DNA of 64,000 bases from Kitasatospora sp. Root107 (GCF_001424875.1 NZ_LMCT01000001.1:700116-764115), one strand, 5' to 3'. Positions 26,059 to 33,638 are shown, numbered from the stretch's first letter. Notes: a model not told the origin generated them from the letters alone. Translations and numbers: made by a program.

Positions 26059-26091
26059 AGCCCCGAGCCCCGGCTACGGGGGCTCGGGGCT
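26059..26091. terminator. bidirectional hairpin between hmuV and dodecin genes
   Basis: A perfect 13-bp stem (26059-26071 with 26079-26091, arm AGCCCCGAGCCCC) with a 7-base loop, between convergent genes. Its arm resembles the inner part of the dispersed palindromic element, but it lacks that element's interior. Confidence 0.8.
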
Positions 26092-26108
26092 CAGGGCTCG
26101 GGCTTCTC

Positions 26109-26327
26109 TCAGTCCTCGTCGTCGTCCAGCCGGAAGCCGACCTTCAGCCCCACCTGGAAGTGCGCGATCCCGCCCTCCTCGATGTGCCCGCGGATCTGCG
26201 TCACCTCGAACCAGTCCAGGTTGCGCAGCGTCCGCGAGGCCCGCCCGACCCCGTTCCGGATCGCCGCGTCCACCCCCTCGGTCGAGGAACCGACGATCTC
26301 GGTGACCCGGTACACGTGTTCGCTCAT
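26109..26327 (-). CDS. dodecin (flavin-binding)
   Basis: A 72-residue protein matching dodecin, a small dodecameric flavin storage and buffering protein. The typical order is present: YRVTEIVGSSTEGVDAAIRNGVGRASRT, then LDWFEVTQIRGHIEEG with the conserved Trp that stacks on flavin and the Q-x-R strand, and HFQVGLKVGFRLDD. The ATG is complementary to 26325-26327. It stands alone, convergent with hmuV. Confidence 0.93.
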   Translation of the reverse strand: MSEHVYRVTEIVGSSTEGVDAAIRNGVGRASRTLRNLDWFEVTQIRGHIEEGGIAHFQVGLKVGFRLDDDED

Positions 26328-26388
26328 GGCTCTCTCCCATCAATGCGTCCCCGGTCCACCGTGCCCCAGCCGGGCGGCTCCCGCACGC

Positions 26389-26919
26389 TCACCCGCCCGT
26401 GAGCAGGTCGTCCACCCTGGCCTCGCCCTCGCGGTAGCGGCGGGTGATCTCCGCGCTGCAGTCGTCCGCCAGCGCCTGCCGGCGCCCGGAGACCTCCCGC
26501 TCGTGCACCGTCAGGCGCTCGACTGCAGCCACCAGTTCGACGGCCTGGTGGGCCTCCAGATCGGCCAGTTGGACGTCGCCCATCAGGGCGTCCGCCTCCC
26601 GCTGGTAGCGCTCCCCGCGCGGCGGGCCCAGCCGCAGGTGGCGGGCCGGGCGGCGGACCGGTGACGGTGTGTCGGCCAGGATCGCCGGGAGCTGGTCGAG
26701 CAGGGCGTCCGACAGCCCGTCGGCCCCCGGCTCGGACCCGGTGGACCGCCGGCGCGCCAGCTCGGCCCGCAGGATGTCCAGCCGCCCGTGCAGCAGCCGG
26801 CGCAGGTACGAGAGGTCGGCCTCCTGGTCCTGTGCGTCCCGGCGGAGCAGCCGGAGCTGATCCAGACCGAGCCCGGTGAGGCCGTACTCCTGCTCGTGGG
26901 CCGTGCTGCTCGCGTCCAT
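26389..26919 (-). CDS. rsiG: RsiG-type anti-sigma factor (aerial mycelium formation protein)
   Basis: A 176-residue helical protein. In streptomycetes RsiG binds c-di-GMP and holds the sporulation sigma factor WhiG inactive. The N-terminal half has GLDQLRLLRRDAQDQEADLSY and RRLLHGRLDILRAELARR. The known nucleotide-binding signature is E-x3-S-x2-R-x3-Q-x3-D. The first copy here reads E-ADL-S-YL-R-RLL-H-GRL-D, with His in place of Gln. A second degenerate copy (E-REV-S-GR-R) lies near residue 140. The ATG is complementary to 26917-26919. It is divergent from dtd across a 396-bp gap. Confidence 0.8.
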   Translation of the reverse strand: MDASSTAHEQEYGLTGLGLDQLRLLRRDAQDQEADLSYLRRLLHGRLDILRAELARRRSTGSEPGADGLSDALLDQLPAILADTPSPVRRPARHLRLGPPRGERYQREADALMGDVQLADLEAHQAVELVAAVERLTVHEREVSGRRQALADDCSAEITRRYREGEARVDDLLTGG

Positions 26920-27315
26920 CAACCAACCACCTGCCGCTGTACCGGTCACTGAATCCCCCACTGATGTCCGCCGCCGCACGCCCCGTGTCCGGTGACGCCC
27001 GTCCGACGCCCGGAGTTCCCGCAGGGCAGCGACTGCACCCGTGCGAGCGACCCCGAAATCCAAACCCCCGCATGGGTGCTCGTCCACGCGTCGCCCACAG
27101 CGTGCCATCCGGGACCGGCCGGTGCACCGCCCGTGCACCCGAACGGCCCCCTGGCGAAGGGGGGTGGCTGATACGACCGGAACAATCCGCAGGCCGCACC
27201 ACCCGTCCGACGGCGCGCGGAATGCGCCCCCGGCGTGCGCGCCCCTGCTGCACGCCCGCCACCTGCCCGCCACGCACCTGCGGAACGGCCGTACCGCTCC
27301 GGCACAATGAGGCCC
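26920..27315. other. divergent intergenic region between rsiG and dtd
   Basis: A 396-bp gap between divergent starts. It is GC-rich, with several short direct repeats (GGTGCACCGCCCGTGCACC near 27120). No convincing gene or strong -35/-10 pair was found. Confidence 0.4.
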
Positions 27316-27750
27316 ATGCGAGCAGTGGTACAGCGGGTCGCCGAGGCGGCCGTGACGGTGGACGGCGAGACGGTCGGCGCGATCGAGGGGCCCGGGCTCT
27401 GCGTACTGGTCGGGGTGACCCACGACGACACCCCGGAGAAGGCGGCCCAACTCGCCCGCAAGCTCTGGTCGGTGCGGCTGTTCGACAACGGGGAGACGGA
27501 GCTGTCCTGCTCCGACCTGAACGCCCCGCTGCTGGTGATCAGTCAGTTCACCCTCTACGGCGACGCCCGCAAGGGCCGCCGTCCCACCTGGAACGCGGCC
27601 GCCCCCGGCCCGCTGGCCGAGCCGCTGGTGGACGCCGTGGTGGCCGAACTCCGGGCGCTCGGCGCCACGGTGGAGACCGGCCGGTTCGGCGCCGACATGA
27701 AGGTGTCGATGGTGAACGACGGCCCGTTCACCATCCTGCTGGAGATCTAG
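27316..27750 (+). CDS. dtd: D-aminoacyl-tRNA deacylase
   Basis: A 144-residue DTD that removes D-amino acids mischarged onto tRNA. It starts [18 protein letters not shown] and carries [15 protein letters not shown] and the C-terminal [10 protein letters not shown], matching the active-site SQFTL and NDGP blocks. The ATG at 27316 is chosen over an earlier ATG at 27307 because all homologues begin MRAVVQR. Its TAG stop overlaps the stop of the convergent gene by 4 bp. Confidence 0.95.
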   Translation: MRAVVQRVAEAAVTVDGETVGAIEGPGLCVLVGVTHDDTPEKAAQLARKLWSVRLFDNGETELSCSDLNAPLLVISQFTLYGDARKGRRPTWNAAAPGPLAEPLVDAVVAELRALGATVETGRFGADMKVSMVNDGPFTILLEI

Positions 27751-28703
27751 GCGGGGACGATCACGTCCTGGCTGCCCGGCACGCCGTCCGCCAGCAGCAC
27801 CTCGTCCACCGGCACGTTCCGCTTCACCAGGGCCAGTGCGATCGGCCCCAGCTCGTGGTGCCGGGCCGAGGAGGTCACGAAGCCCACCGGGCGGTCCTGG
27901 CCAGGACGGAGCACCTCGGCGCCGTGCACCGGGAGCTTCTCCTCGGTGCCGTCCAGGTTGAGCAGCACCAGCCGACGCGGCGGCTTCCCCAGGTTGTGCA
28001 CCCGGGCCACCGTCTCCTGGCCCCGGTAGCAGCCCTTCTGCAGGTGCACGGCGGTGGACAGCCAGTCCACCTCGTGCGGGATGGTCCGGTGGTCGGTCTC
28101 GAAGCCCAGCCGGGGCCGGTGCCCCTCGATCCGCAGCGCCTCGTACGCCCACACCCCGGCCGCCGGGCCGTAGCCCGCAGTCAGCGTGGCCAGCTCCGCG
28201 CGCGGCACGAACAGGTCCCGCCCGTACGGGAGTTCACGCACCGCCGCGGCACCCTCGGCGGAGACCTCGGACCCGGCAGGCAGGTACACCACGGCGTAGT
28301 CCGCGGTCGCGTCGGCGACCTCCACCCGGTAGAAGAACTTCATGCTCTCCAGGTAGGCGATCAGCGCCTGCTGGGTGCCGGGCTCGACGTGCGCCCAGGT
28401 GGTCTCGCCGTCGTCCACCAGGTAGAGCGCGTGCTCGACGTGCCCGTTCGGCGAGAGCACCAGCGCGTCGGTGGCCTGCTGCGGCGGCAGCGCGCTGACA
28501 TGCTGGGTGATCAGCAGGTGCAGCCAGGTCAGCCGGTCCGAGCCGGTGACCTTCAGCACACCCCGGTGCGAGAGGTCCACGAAGCCACGCCCGGCGGCCA
28601 GTTCGCGCTGCTCGGGGAAGAGACCGCCGTAGTGCGCGGCCACCCCTTCGTCGGCTCCTTCGGCGGGGACGGCACCGGGCAGGGCAAGCAGCGGACTCTT
28701 CAT
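27747..28703 (-). CDS. ygfZ: YgfZ/GcvT-like folate-binding protein
   Basis: A 318-residue protein of the YgfZ family, which helps assemble or repair Fe-S clusters using folate. The diagnostic motif K-G-C-Y-x-G-Q-E appears as [15 protein letters not shown]. The GcvT fold start is [27 protein letters not shown]. The ATG complementary to 28701-28703 is chosen ([10 protein letters not shown]). Its stop codon shares the palindrome CTAG with the stop of dtd. It lies downstream of and co-oriented with nur, 10 bp apart. Confidence 0.92.
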   Translation of the reverse strand: MKSPLLALPGAVPAEGADEGVAAHYGGLFPEQRELAAGRGFVDLSHRGVLKVTGSDRLTWLHLLITQHVSALPPQQATDALVLSPNGHVEHALYLVDDGETTWAHVEPGTQQALIAYLESMKFFYRVEVADATADYAVVYLPAGSEVSAEGAAAVRELPYGRDLFVPRAELATLTAGYGPAAGVWAYEALRIEGHRPRLGFETDHRTIPHEVDWLSTAVHLQKGCYRGQETVARVHNLGKPPRRLVLLNLDGTEEKLPVHGAEVLRPGQDRPVGFVTSSARHHELGPIALALVKRNVPVDEVLLADGVPGSQDVIVPA

Positions 28704-28713
28704 GACCGCAAGC

Positions 28714-29163
28714 TTACGACTGTGCCCCGGTGAGCTTGGCGGTGCACTCCGCACAGCGGCCGAAGATGGCGAAGTGCTTGAGGTCGGTGTCGAAGCCGTG
28801 CTCCGCGCGCAGGCTGTCGATCAGCGGCGCGGCGATCGCGGTGTCGGTCTCGGTGACGCTCTCGCAGTCCCGGCAGACCAGGTGCAGATGGGTGTGCCGC
28901 CCGGCCAGGTGGTAGGTCGGGGCGCCGTGGCCCAGGTGCGCGTGCGAGACCAGCCCGAGCTCCTCCAGCAGCTCCAGGGTCCGGTACACGGTGGAGATGT
29001 TGACCCCGCTGGCGGTCTTCCTGACCTCGTGCAGCAGCTCGTCCGGCGTGGCGTGGTCCAAGGTGTCCACGGCCTCCAGCACCAGCTGGCGCTGCGGGGT
29101 GAGCCGGTACCCACGCTGGCGCAGGTCGGCCTTCCAGTCGGAGGGGGTCTCGGTCTCAGCCAC
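28714..29163 (-). CDS. nur: Fur-family nickel-responsive regulator Nur
   Basis: A 149-residue Fur-family repressor. It has a winged helix (GYRLTPQRQLVLEAVDTL; VNISTVYRTLELLEELGLVSHAH), the metal-binding HTHLHLVCRDC segment, and a second CAEC pair for structural zinc. The N-terminal two-thirds closely resembles streptomycete Nur, which represses nickel uptake and iron-type superoxide dismutase genes when nickel is abundant, rather than Zur or FurA. This assignment is from recalled similarity and neighbourhood. The start is near 29163. No partner nickel transporter is in the window. Confidence 0.82.
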   Translation of the reverse strand: MAETETPSDWKADLRQRGYRLTPQRQLVLEAVDTLDHATPDELLHEVRKTASGVNISTVYRTLELLEELGLVSHAHLGHGAPTYHLAGRHTHLHLVCRDCESVTETDTAIAAPLIDSLRAEHGFDTDLKHFAIFGRCAECTAKLTGAQS

Positions 29164-29243
29164 GGTGCGCCTGCCCTAGCTCTAGGTCGTGCGACAAGTG
29201 TAGGGACCGGCCACCCGGCCGGCCCCTACGGTGCACCACTGGC

Positions 29244-29828
29244 TCAGCGGAAGAAGGCGATGCCGTCGTCCGGCAGGTCCGCGATGTCCTGGATCAGCCT
29301 CGCCGGGTTCAGCACCTTCTTCAGCTGCGCCGACATGTACGGCCGCAGCGACACCTCGGGGGCGGCCTTCTCGCCGACCCAGAGCAGCTCCTCGGCGACC
29401 ATGCCGTACAGCCGCTTGCCACCGCTGTACGGGGCTGCGCCCTCGATCCGGGCGACCGCGTCGGTGGCCAGGTCGATCTGCGGCTTGCCGTCGTGCAGCT
29501 TGCCGTACCAGATCTCCACGGTGCCGTCGTCGCGGACCGAGGAGACCTCGATCTCGCGCTCGCCGCTGGTGCCGTGCTGGTTGCTGGTGACCCGCCAGAA
29601 CGCGTGCTCGGTCTCCAGCGGACGGACCTTCTCACCCTCGTTGTTCAGCACCCAGCTGCGGGAGCGGAACTCCAGGAACGGACGGCTGTCGTGCCGGAAC
29701 ACGATCTCCTGGCCGAAGTTGCACTTCTCGGCGCCGGGGAAGTCGAAGACGCCCGCGCCCTCCCAGGTGCCGAGGAGGAAGGCCAGCGGGACGACGTCCT
29801 TGTGGAGGTCAGAAGGGATCTCGATCAT
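29244..29828 (-). CDS. FABP/nitrobindin-like haem-binding beta-barrel protein (DUF1794)
   Basis: A 194-residue beta-barrel protein. It opens with the family block PLAFLLGTWEGAGVFDFPG (about residues 14-32), and continues with SRPFLEFRSRSWVLNNEG and HAFWRVTSN. Nitrobindins of this type bind ferric haem and react with peroxynitrite or NO. The C-terminus here extends further than the minimal barrel (LRPYMSAQLKKVLNP). I do not verify the haem His. A 35-residue membrane peptide gene lies just upstream on the same strand. Confidence 0.85.
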   Translation of the reverse strand: MIEIPSDLHKDVVPLAFLLGTWEGAGVFDFPGAEKCNFGQEIVFRHDSRPFLEFRSRSWVLNNEGEKVRPLETEHAFWRVTSNQHGTSGEREIEVSSVRDDGTVEIWYGKLHDGKPQIDLATDAVARIEGAAPYSGGKRLYGMVAEELLWVGEKAAPEVSLRPYMSAQLKKVLNPARLIQDIADLPDDGIAFFR

Positions 29829-29879
29829 GTTCCTGGTCGCTGTCGTCGGTAGGGGACTGGCTCAACCGTACGGCAGGGA

Positions 29880-29987
29880 TCAGCGCTGGCCCTGGTACAG
29901 CTTCATGACGGCGAAGATGGCGAACCAGGTGATCAGCACGGCCATCAGGATGAGCAGACCGTCGAAGAAGTATTCCAGACCGGACAC
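29880..29987 (-). CDS. small membrane protein (35 aa)
   Basis: A 36-codon gene below usual size limits. It starts at the GTG complementary to 29985-29987 behind GGGAG, and the protein reads MSGLEYFFDGLLILMAVLIT, then WFAIFAVMKLYQGQR. This is one transmembrane helix (about residues 9-29) with a basic C-terminal end. Codon third positions are almost all G or C. It sits between the nitrobindin-like gene and the divergent DsrE-like gene. No function is known to me. Confidence 0.7.
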   Translation of the reverse strand: MSGLEYFFDGLLILMAVLITWFAIFAVMKLYQGQR

Positions 29988-30096
29988 GGGGCGCTCCCAT
30001 TGCGGCGTTGCGGTACAGAGCAGGACGGGGTGAGTCTATCGGCCCGGTATGGGCCGGTCTCGGTGAGCCCCGCCACGTCGTGGCTAGGGTGTCACT

Positions 30097-30459
30097 ATGC
30101 CGAAGAAGCTGGTCATCAAGGTCACCGCCGGAGCCGACGCGCCGGAGCGCTGTTCGCAGGCCTTCACGGTGGCCGCCGTCGCGGTCGCCAGCGGCGTCGA
30201 GGTCTCGCTCTGGCTGACCGGCGAGTCGACCTGGTTCGCGCTGCCGGGCCGGGCCGCCGAGTTCGAGCTGCCGCACGCCGCACCGCTGCCCGACCTGCTG
30301 GAGGCGGTGCTGGCGGCCGGGCAGGTCACCGTCTGCACCCAGTGCGCGGTGCGCCGGGGCATCGTCGAGCAGGACCTGATCGAGGGCGCCAGGATCGCCG
30401 GGGCCCAGCTCTTCGTGCAGGAGATCATGGCCGAGGACGTGCAGGCACTCGTCTACTGA
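30097..30459 (+). CDS. DsrE-like sulfurtransferase-family protein
   Basis: A 120-residue alpha/beta protein of the DsrE/F family. It has the N-terminal KKLVIKVTAGADAPERCSQAF, then AAVAVASGVEVSLWLTGEST, and VTVCTQCAVRRGI, where the two Cys residues could carry sulfur. DsrE proteins relay persulfide, and a sulfurtransferase gene lies 1.5 kb away. The ATG is at 30097. It is convergent with the DUF3099 gene, 6 bp between stop codons. Confidence 0.82.
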   Translation: MPKKLVIKVTAGADAPERCSQAFTVAAVAVASGVEVSLWLTGESTWFALPGRAAEFELPHAAPLPDLLEAVLAAGQVTVCTQCAVRRGIVEQDLIEGARIAGAQLFVQEIMAEDVQALVY

Positions 30460-30465
30460 TCCGGG

Positions 30466-30726
30466 CTACTGATCCGGACGGTCCTTGTCGTGGCCCGGCT
30501 CGTCCCACTCCGGGTCGTCCCAGCGCGGGTCCTGCCACCAGTCGTCCTCGGGGTCGCGCTTGTTGGCGAAGATCGCGGCGGCCGGCGGGATCACCATCGC
30601 GACCACGCACATCCCGATCGCGGCGGGCACCGAGAAGAACCGCACCACTCCCCAGGCCAGGACGAACATCGTCAGGCAGACGCCCATCATGACGAAGTAG
30701 TAGAGGTGCCTCCGGCGCTGCTGCAC
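30466..30726 (-). CDS. DUF3099 family small membrane protein
   Basis: An 86-residue protein with two hydrophobic segments (FVMMGVCLTMFVLAWGVV and PAAIGMCVVAMVIPPAAAIF) and a Trp/Asp-rich acidic tail (DDWWQDPRWDDPEWDEPG). This fits DUF3099 membrane proteins of streptomycetes. The start is taken as the GTG complementary to 30724-30726 (MQQRRRH); the ribosome-binding site is poorly spaced, so a start nearby is possible. A strong hairpin lies just upstream. Confidence 0.75.
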   Translation of the reverse strand: MQQRRRHLYYFVMMGVCLTMFVLAWGVVRFFSVPAAIGMCVVAMVIPPAAAIFANKRDPEDDWWQDPRWDDPEWDEPGHDKDRPDQ

Positions 30727-30736
30727 CCTTCCACGG

Positions 30737-30779
30737 TACGACCGAGGGCCCTCTGCGCGGCAGAGGGCCCTCGGTCGTA
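30737..30779 (-). terminator. 20-bp perfect hairpin downstream of the DUF1416 gene
   Basis: Arms 30737-30756 and 30760-30779 (TACGACCGAGGGCCCTCTGC and its complement) pair perfectly over 20 bp with a 3-base loop. It lies between two tandem leftward genes and probably ends the sulfurtransferase-DUF1416 transcript. There is no T run. Confidence 0.85.
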
Positions 30780-30800
30780 TGTCAAGGAGCTGTCGGGTCG

Positions 30801-31091
30801 TCAGACCGCGATCGCGACCTCGGTCTGGGCGCCCTGGGAGGCGACCACGACCCGGTCCACGGTCGCGCCCGGGACCAGCGCGCGCAGCGTCCACTTGCCC
30901 GGACGGGCGAAGAAGCGGAACTGCCCGGTCGCCGAGGTGGGCACCTCGGCCGTGAACTCGCCGCCCTCGTCCAGCAGTCGGACGTAACCGTTGACGGGCT
31001 CGCCGTCGCGGGTCACCGAACCCTGGATGATCGTCTCCTTGGCCACGTCAACTCCTGCCAGATCGGGCCCACCGGCCTTCGCACCGCACAT
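30801..31091 (-). CDS. DUF1416 family protein
   Basis: A 96-residue beta-sandwich-like protein beginning MCGAKAGGPDLAGVDVAKET, with a VRLLDEGGEFTAEV block and WTLRALVPGATVDRVV. It is the actinobacterial DUF1416 protein that regularly follows the rhodanese-type sulfurtransferase gene. The conserved N-terminal M-C-G is notable, because the Cys could accept sulfur. The stop-to-start gap with the sulfurtransferase gene is 30 bp, so they are co-transcribed. Confidence 0.9.
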   Translation of the reverse strand: MCGAKAGGPDLAGVDVAKETIIQGSVTRDGEPVNGYVRLLDEGGEFTAEVPTSATGQFRFFARPGKWTLRALVPGATVDRVVVASQGAQTEVAIAV

Positions 31092-31121
31092 GTCGTCTTC
31101 CCTTTCCTACGGTTCGATGGC

Positions 31122-31958
31122 TCAGTTGTCGCCGAGGGCGATCGGCACGCCGACCAGGCTGCCGTACTCGGTCCAGGAACCGTCGTAGTTCTTGACGTTC
31201 TCCTGGCCGAGCAGCTCGTGCAGCACGAACCAGGTGAGCGCGGAGCGCTCGCCGATGCGGCAGTACGCGATGGTGTCCTTCGCCAGGTCGACGCCCTCGG
31301 CGGAGTAGAGCTCCTTGAGCGCCTCGTCCGACTTGAAGGTGCCGTCGTCGTTGGCGTTCTTCGCCCACGGGATGTTGCGGGCGGACGGGACGTGGCCCGG
31401 ACGCTGCGACTGCTCCTGCGGGAGGTGGGCCGGGGCGAGCAGGCGGCCGGCGAACTCGTCGGGCGACCGGACGTCGACCAGGTTGAGGGTGCCGATCGCG
31501 TTCACCACGTCGTCGCGGTAGGCGCGGATCGCGGTGTTCTGCTCCTGCGCCTTGTAGTCGGTCGCGGCGCGCTCGGGCACCTCGACGACCAGCTCGCGGG
31601 CGTCCAGCTCCCACTTCTTGCGGCCACCGTCGAGCAGGCGGACGTCACCGTGGCCGTAGAGCTTGAAGTACCAGTAGGCGTACGAGGCGAACCAGTTGTT
31701 GTTGCCGCCGTACAGCACCACGATGTCGTCGTTGCCGATGCCCTTCTTCGAGAGCAGCGCCTCGAAGCCGGCCTGGTCGACGAAGTCACGGCGGACCGGG
31801 TCCTGGAGGTCCTGCTTCCAGTCGATCCGGACGGCGTTGCGGATGTGGTTCAGCTCGTACGCGGCGGTGTCCTCGTCCACCTCGACGACGACGACCTTCG
31901 GGTTGTCCAGGTTCTCCTGGACCCAGTCTGCGTCGACCAGGACGTCACTGCGGCTCAT
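31122..31958 (-). CDS. thiosulfate sulfurtransferase (two-domain rhodanese)
   Basis: A 278-residue two-domain rhodanese. The N-terminal non-catalytic domain runs to about 130 (VLVDADWVQENLDNPKVVVVEVD). The C-terminal domain has the active loop AYCRIGERSA, with the persulfide Cys followed by R-x-G-E-R-S as in actinobacterial CysA-type enzymes. It moves sulfane sulfur from thiosulfate to thiol acceptors. The ATG is complementary to 31956-31958; the frame is open upstream to 32126 without similarity. Expression is probably controlled by the Cys-rich leader peptide 215 bp upstream. Confidence 0.94.
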   Translation of the reverse strand: MSRSDVLVDADWVQENLDNPKVVVVEVDEDTAAYELNHIRNAVRIDWKQDLQDPVRRDFVDQAGFEALLSKKGIGNDDIVVLYGGNNNWFASYAYWYFKLYGHGDVRLLDGGRKKWELDARELVVEVPERAATDYKAQEQNTAIRAYRDDVVNAIGTLNLVDVRSPDEFAGRLLAPAHLPQEQSQRPGHVPSARNIPWAKNANDDGTFKSDEALKELYSAEGVDLAKDTIAYCRIGERSALTWFVLHELLGQENVKNYDGSWTEYGSLVGVPIALGDN

Positions 31959-32172
31959 GGTGGTGTCTCCATCCGGGGGCGGTACTGCGGAAGGGGTGGC
32001 AAGGTGCCCGGCACCGGCCGTCCGGAATTCTGTCCGAATACCGAGACGGCACAGGGGTGCCAGGGTCGAGCTGGAGTCAGGGGCGCCGAGGCGGTCCAAG
32101 GCATAAAGCTGCCTGGTCAGAGCCATCGGCAGGGAGTGGGCAGGGCCGGACGTACCGGTCAGAACCGCCCGT
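31959..32172 (-). promoter_or_regulatory. leader between Cys-rich peptide and sulfurtransferase gene
   Basis: A 214-nt untranslated stretch between the leader peptide stop and the sulfurtransferase ATG. It contains a short GC hairpin (GGTGCCGGGCACC near 32010) and would be the place for attenuation or ribosome-coupled control. The mechanism is inferred from the leader peptide; no clear terminator/antiterminator pair was resolved by eye. Confidence 0.4.
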
Positions 32173-32253
32173 TCAGCGCATTCGACAGAGGCAGGCAGCC
32201 ACGCGGCACAGGTCTACCGCCCGCCGCTTCGTGAGGTCCGCCTGTCGCTTCAT
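32173..32253 (-). CDS. Cys-rich leader peptide (26 aa)
   Basis: A 27-codon ORF starting at the ATG complementary to 32251-32253. The peptide begins MKRQADLTKRRAVD and ends LCRVAACLCRMR, with three Cys codons near the stop. This matches the actinobacterial 'putative leader peptide' class found ahead of sulfur genes and, in mycobacteria, shown to mediate cysteine-responsive control. Ribosome stalling at the Cys codons when charged tRNA-Cys is scarce would alter expression of the sulfurtransferase gene. The start appears leaderless. Confidence 0.8.
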   Translation of the reverse strand: MKRQADLTKRRAVDLCRVAACLCRMR

Positions 32254-32260
32254 GCAGACG

Positions 32261-32289
32261 ATGCTAGGGACTCGGACGGGTCGCTGTCA
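32261..32289 (-). promoter_or_regulatory. promoter giving a leaderless leader-peptide mRNA
   Basis: On the minus strand, TGACAG (complement of 32284-32289), a 17-bp spacer and TAGCAT (complement of 32261-32266) form a good HrdB-type promoter. Only 7 bp separate the -10 box from the leader ATG, so transcription should start at or next to the A of ATG. Confidence 0.75.
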
Positions 32290-32438
32290 TCAGCGTGTCG
32301 AATGCTGAGACGATCTGCTTCGCATAGTGAGATTTGAGGGTTTCCCACCCTGGCGGCACCGGGTCCGACCCGTTCCCGCACCCGGGCCGGCGGACCCGGC
32401 GACGGTGATCCTGGACAACGCGTCTCGCAGTGCGGACG
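32290..32438. other. intergenic stretch upstream of the leader promoter
   Basis: About 150 bp between the leader promoter and the stop of the multi-pass membrane protein gene. I see no gene and no clear hairpin. Confidence 0.4.
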
Positions 32439-33176
32439 TCAGCCGATCAGTCGCGACCCGAGCCAGGCCAGCGGCGCGGCCACCGCGAGCGGCAGCGCCA
32501 CACCCGCCGTGAAGTGCACGAACCGGGACGGGAAGTCGTACGAGGCCACCCGGCGGCCGACCAGTGCACCGACCACCGCCAGCCCCGCCAGGGCCGGCGG
32601 ACCACCCGCCAGCACCCCGGCGGTCGCGCCCAGCAGCGCCGCAGCGACCGGGCCGAGCGCCCCGCTGACCGGGGCCGTAGCCAGCAGCGTGCCGACCGCC
32701 ACCACCAGCAGCGCGGCCGGGACGTGTGCCGCGAGCAGCAGCGACGCCATCAGCCCGGTCAGCAGCACGCCCGAACCGAGCACCGTCAGCGCATAGAACC
32801 GCTCCGCCGGATCGGCCGGCCGGAACGTCTGCCAGACCAGCACCACCACCAGTCCGACACCCAGCGCCGCCGCAAGCCCGGCGGCCCCGCCCGCCAGCAC
32901 CGCTGCGTCGGCGGCGAAGCCCGCCAGCGCCACTCCGGCGATCCCCTGCCGGGCCGGCCACATGCCGTGCAGCCTGAACCACCCCACCGCGGTCAGCCCC
33001 TGAGCCACCATCAGCCCGGCCGTCAGGCCGTACCGGCCGCCCAGGGTGGCCGCCGCGAGCAGGGCGCACAGACCTGCGGTGAGCAGCGCGGGCCGCAGGC
33101 CCGGCTCCACGATCGGCGTGGCGCTCTTCGCGGGGGCGGCGGTCAGGACCATCTCGTTCCAATCTGGATCAGCCAT
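32439..33176 (-). CDS. multi-pass membrane protein, unknown function
   Basis: A 245-residue, very hydrophobic protein with about seven to eight predicted membrane helices (e.g. LLTAGLCALLAAATL, LGVGLVVVLVWQTF, ALLVVAVGTLLATA, FTAGVALPLAVAAPLAWL). No catalytic motif is apparent, and I do not recognise a named family. The start is at 33176 (MADPDWNEMV). Repeat copy 5 lies 6 bp upstream and separates it from the MoaD-like gene. Confidence 0.8.
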   Translation of the reverse strand: MADPDWNEMVLTAAPAKSATPIVEPGLRPALLTAGLCALLAAATLGGRYGLTAGLMVAQGLTAVGWFRLHGMWPARQGIAGVALAGFAADAAVLAGGAAGLAAALGVGLVVVLVWQTFRPADPAERFYALTVLGSGVLLTGLMASLLLAAHVPAALLVVAVGTLLATAPVSGALGPVAAALLGATAGVLAGGPPALAGLAVVGALVGRRVASYDFPSRFVHFTAGVALPLAVAAPLAWLGSRLIG

Positions 33177-33182
33177 TTACGG

Positions 33183-33299
33183 TCCAGGGGCTCGGGGAAC
33201 TGCGAGGAGATCTGGCGCCGGGTCACAGGCAAAAGTGCCTGGCCACCTACGCACGGGTCACCTTTTCCGAGGTCGGCGTCGCAGTTCCCCGAGCCCCTG
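33183..33299 (+). repeat. dispersed palindromic element, copy 5 (short subtype)
   Basis: A 117-bp element with CCAGGGGCTCGGGGAACTGC at the left and GCAGTTCCCCGAGCCCCTGG at the right. The interior carries GAGGAGATCTGGCGCCGGGT, AAAGTGCCTGGCCACCTACG and GAGGTCGGCGTCG. It lies between tandem leftward genes, directly before the membrane protein start. Confidence 0.92.
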
Positions 33300-33329
33300 G
33301 CGTGTGCCACGAGCACCGTGTGCCGAGGA

Positions 33330-33638
33330 TCAGCCGCCTGCGAAAGGGGGCAGGGCCTCGATGGTGCCGTCGGCGGTGAGGGGGACGGTGGTGTGGTCGC
33401 GGGAGCCGACCTGGTGGCCGTCGACCAGGTAGCTGCAGTGGGCCAGGACCTGGAGCAGCTTGGGGTTGTCCGCGTGGCGCTGCCGCACTGTGGCGAGCGC
33501 CTCGCCGAGGGTGGCGGCCTCGTACGGCTCCTCGGGGATCCCGGCGGCGGCCTTGGCCGCGGCCCAGTACCGGATGGTGCCGGTCACCCTGGCGCCCCCG
33601 GCTGCCGTCGCTCGTGCGGTGGAAGTGTTCGCTGCCAT
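33330..33638 (-). CDS. MoaD/ThiS family sulfur-carrier-like protein
   Basis: A 102-residue protein with the ubiquitin-like fold (VTGTIRYWAAAKAAAGIPEEPY, LGEALATVRQRH, VLAHCSYLVDGHQVG, VPLTADGTIEALPPFAGG) ending in the C-terminal Gly-Gly that is activated as a thiocarboxylate. The TIEALPPFAGG end matches MoaD-type carriers. No moaE, moeB or thiS-pathway gene is adjacent, so the acceptor is unknown. The ATG is complementary to 33636-33638 behind GAGGAGG. Confidence 0.88.
   Translation of the reverse strand: MAANTSTARATAAGGARVTGTIRYWAAAKAAAGIPEEPYEAATLGEALATVRQRHADNPKLLQVLAHCSYLVDGHQVGSRDHTTVPLTADGTIEALPPFAGG

Noticed and set aside
26059..26091. A seventh copy of the palindromic element
   Set aside because: Its arms contain a similar GAGCCCC/GGGGCTC string, but the conserved interior is missing and the loop is 7 bases; it is an ordinary terminator hairpin.
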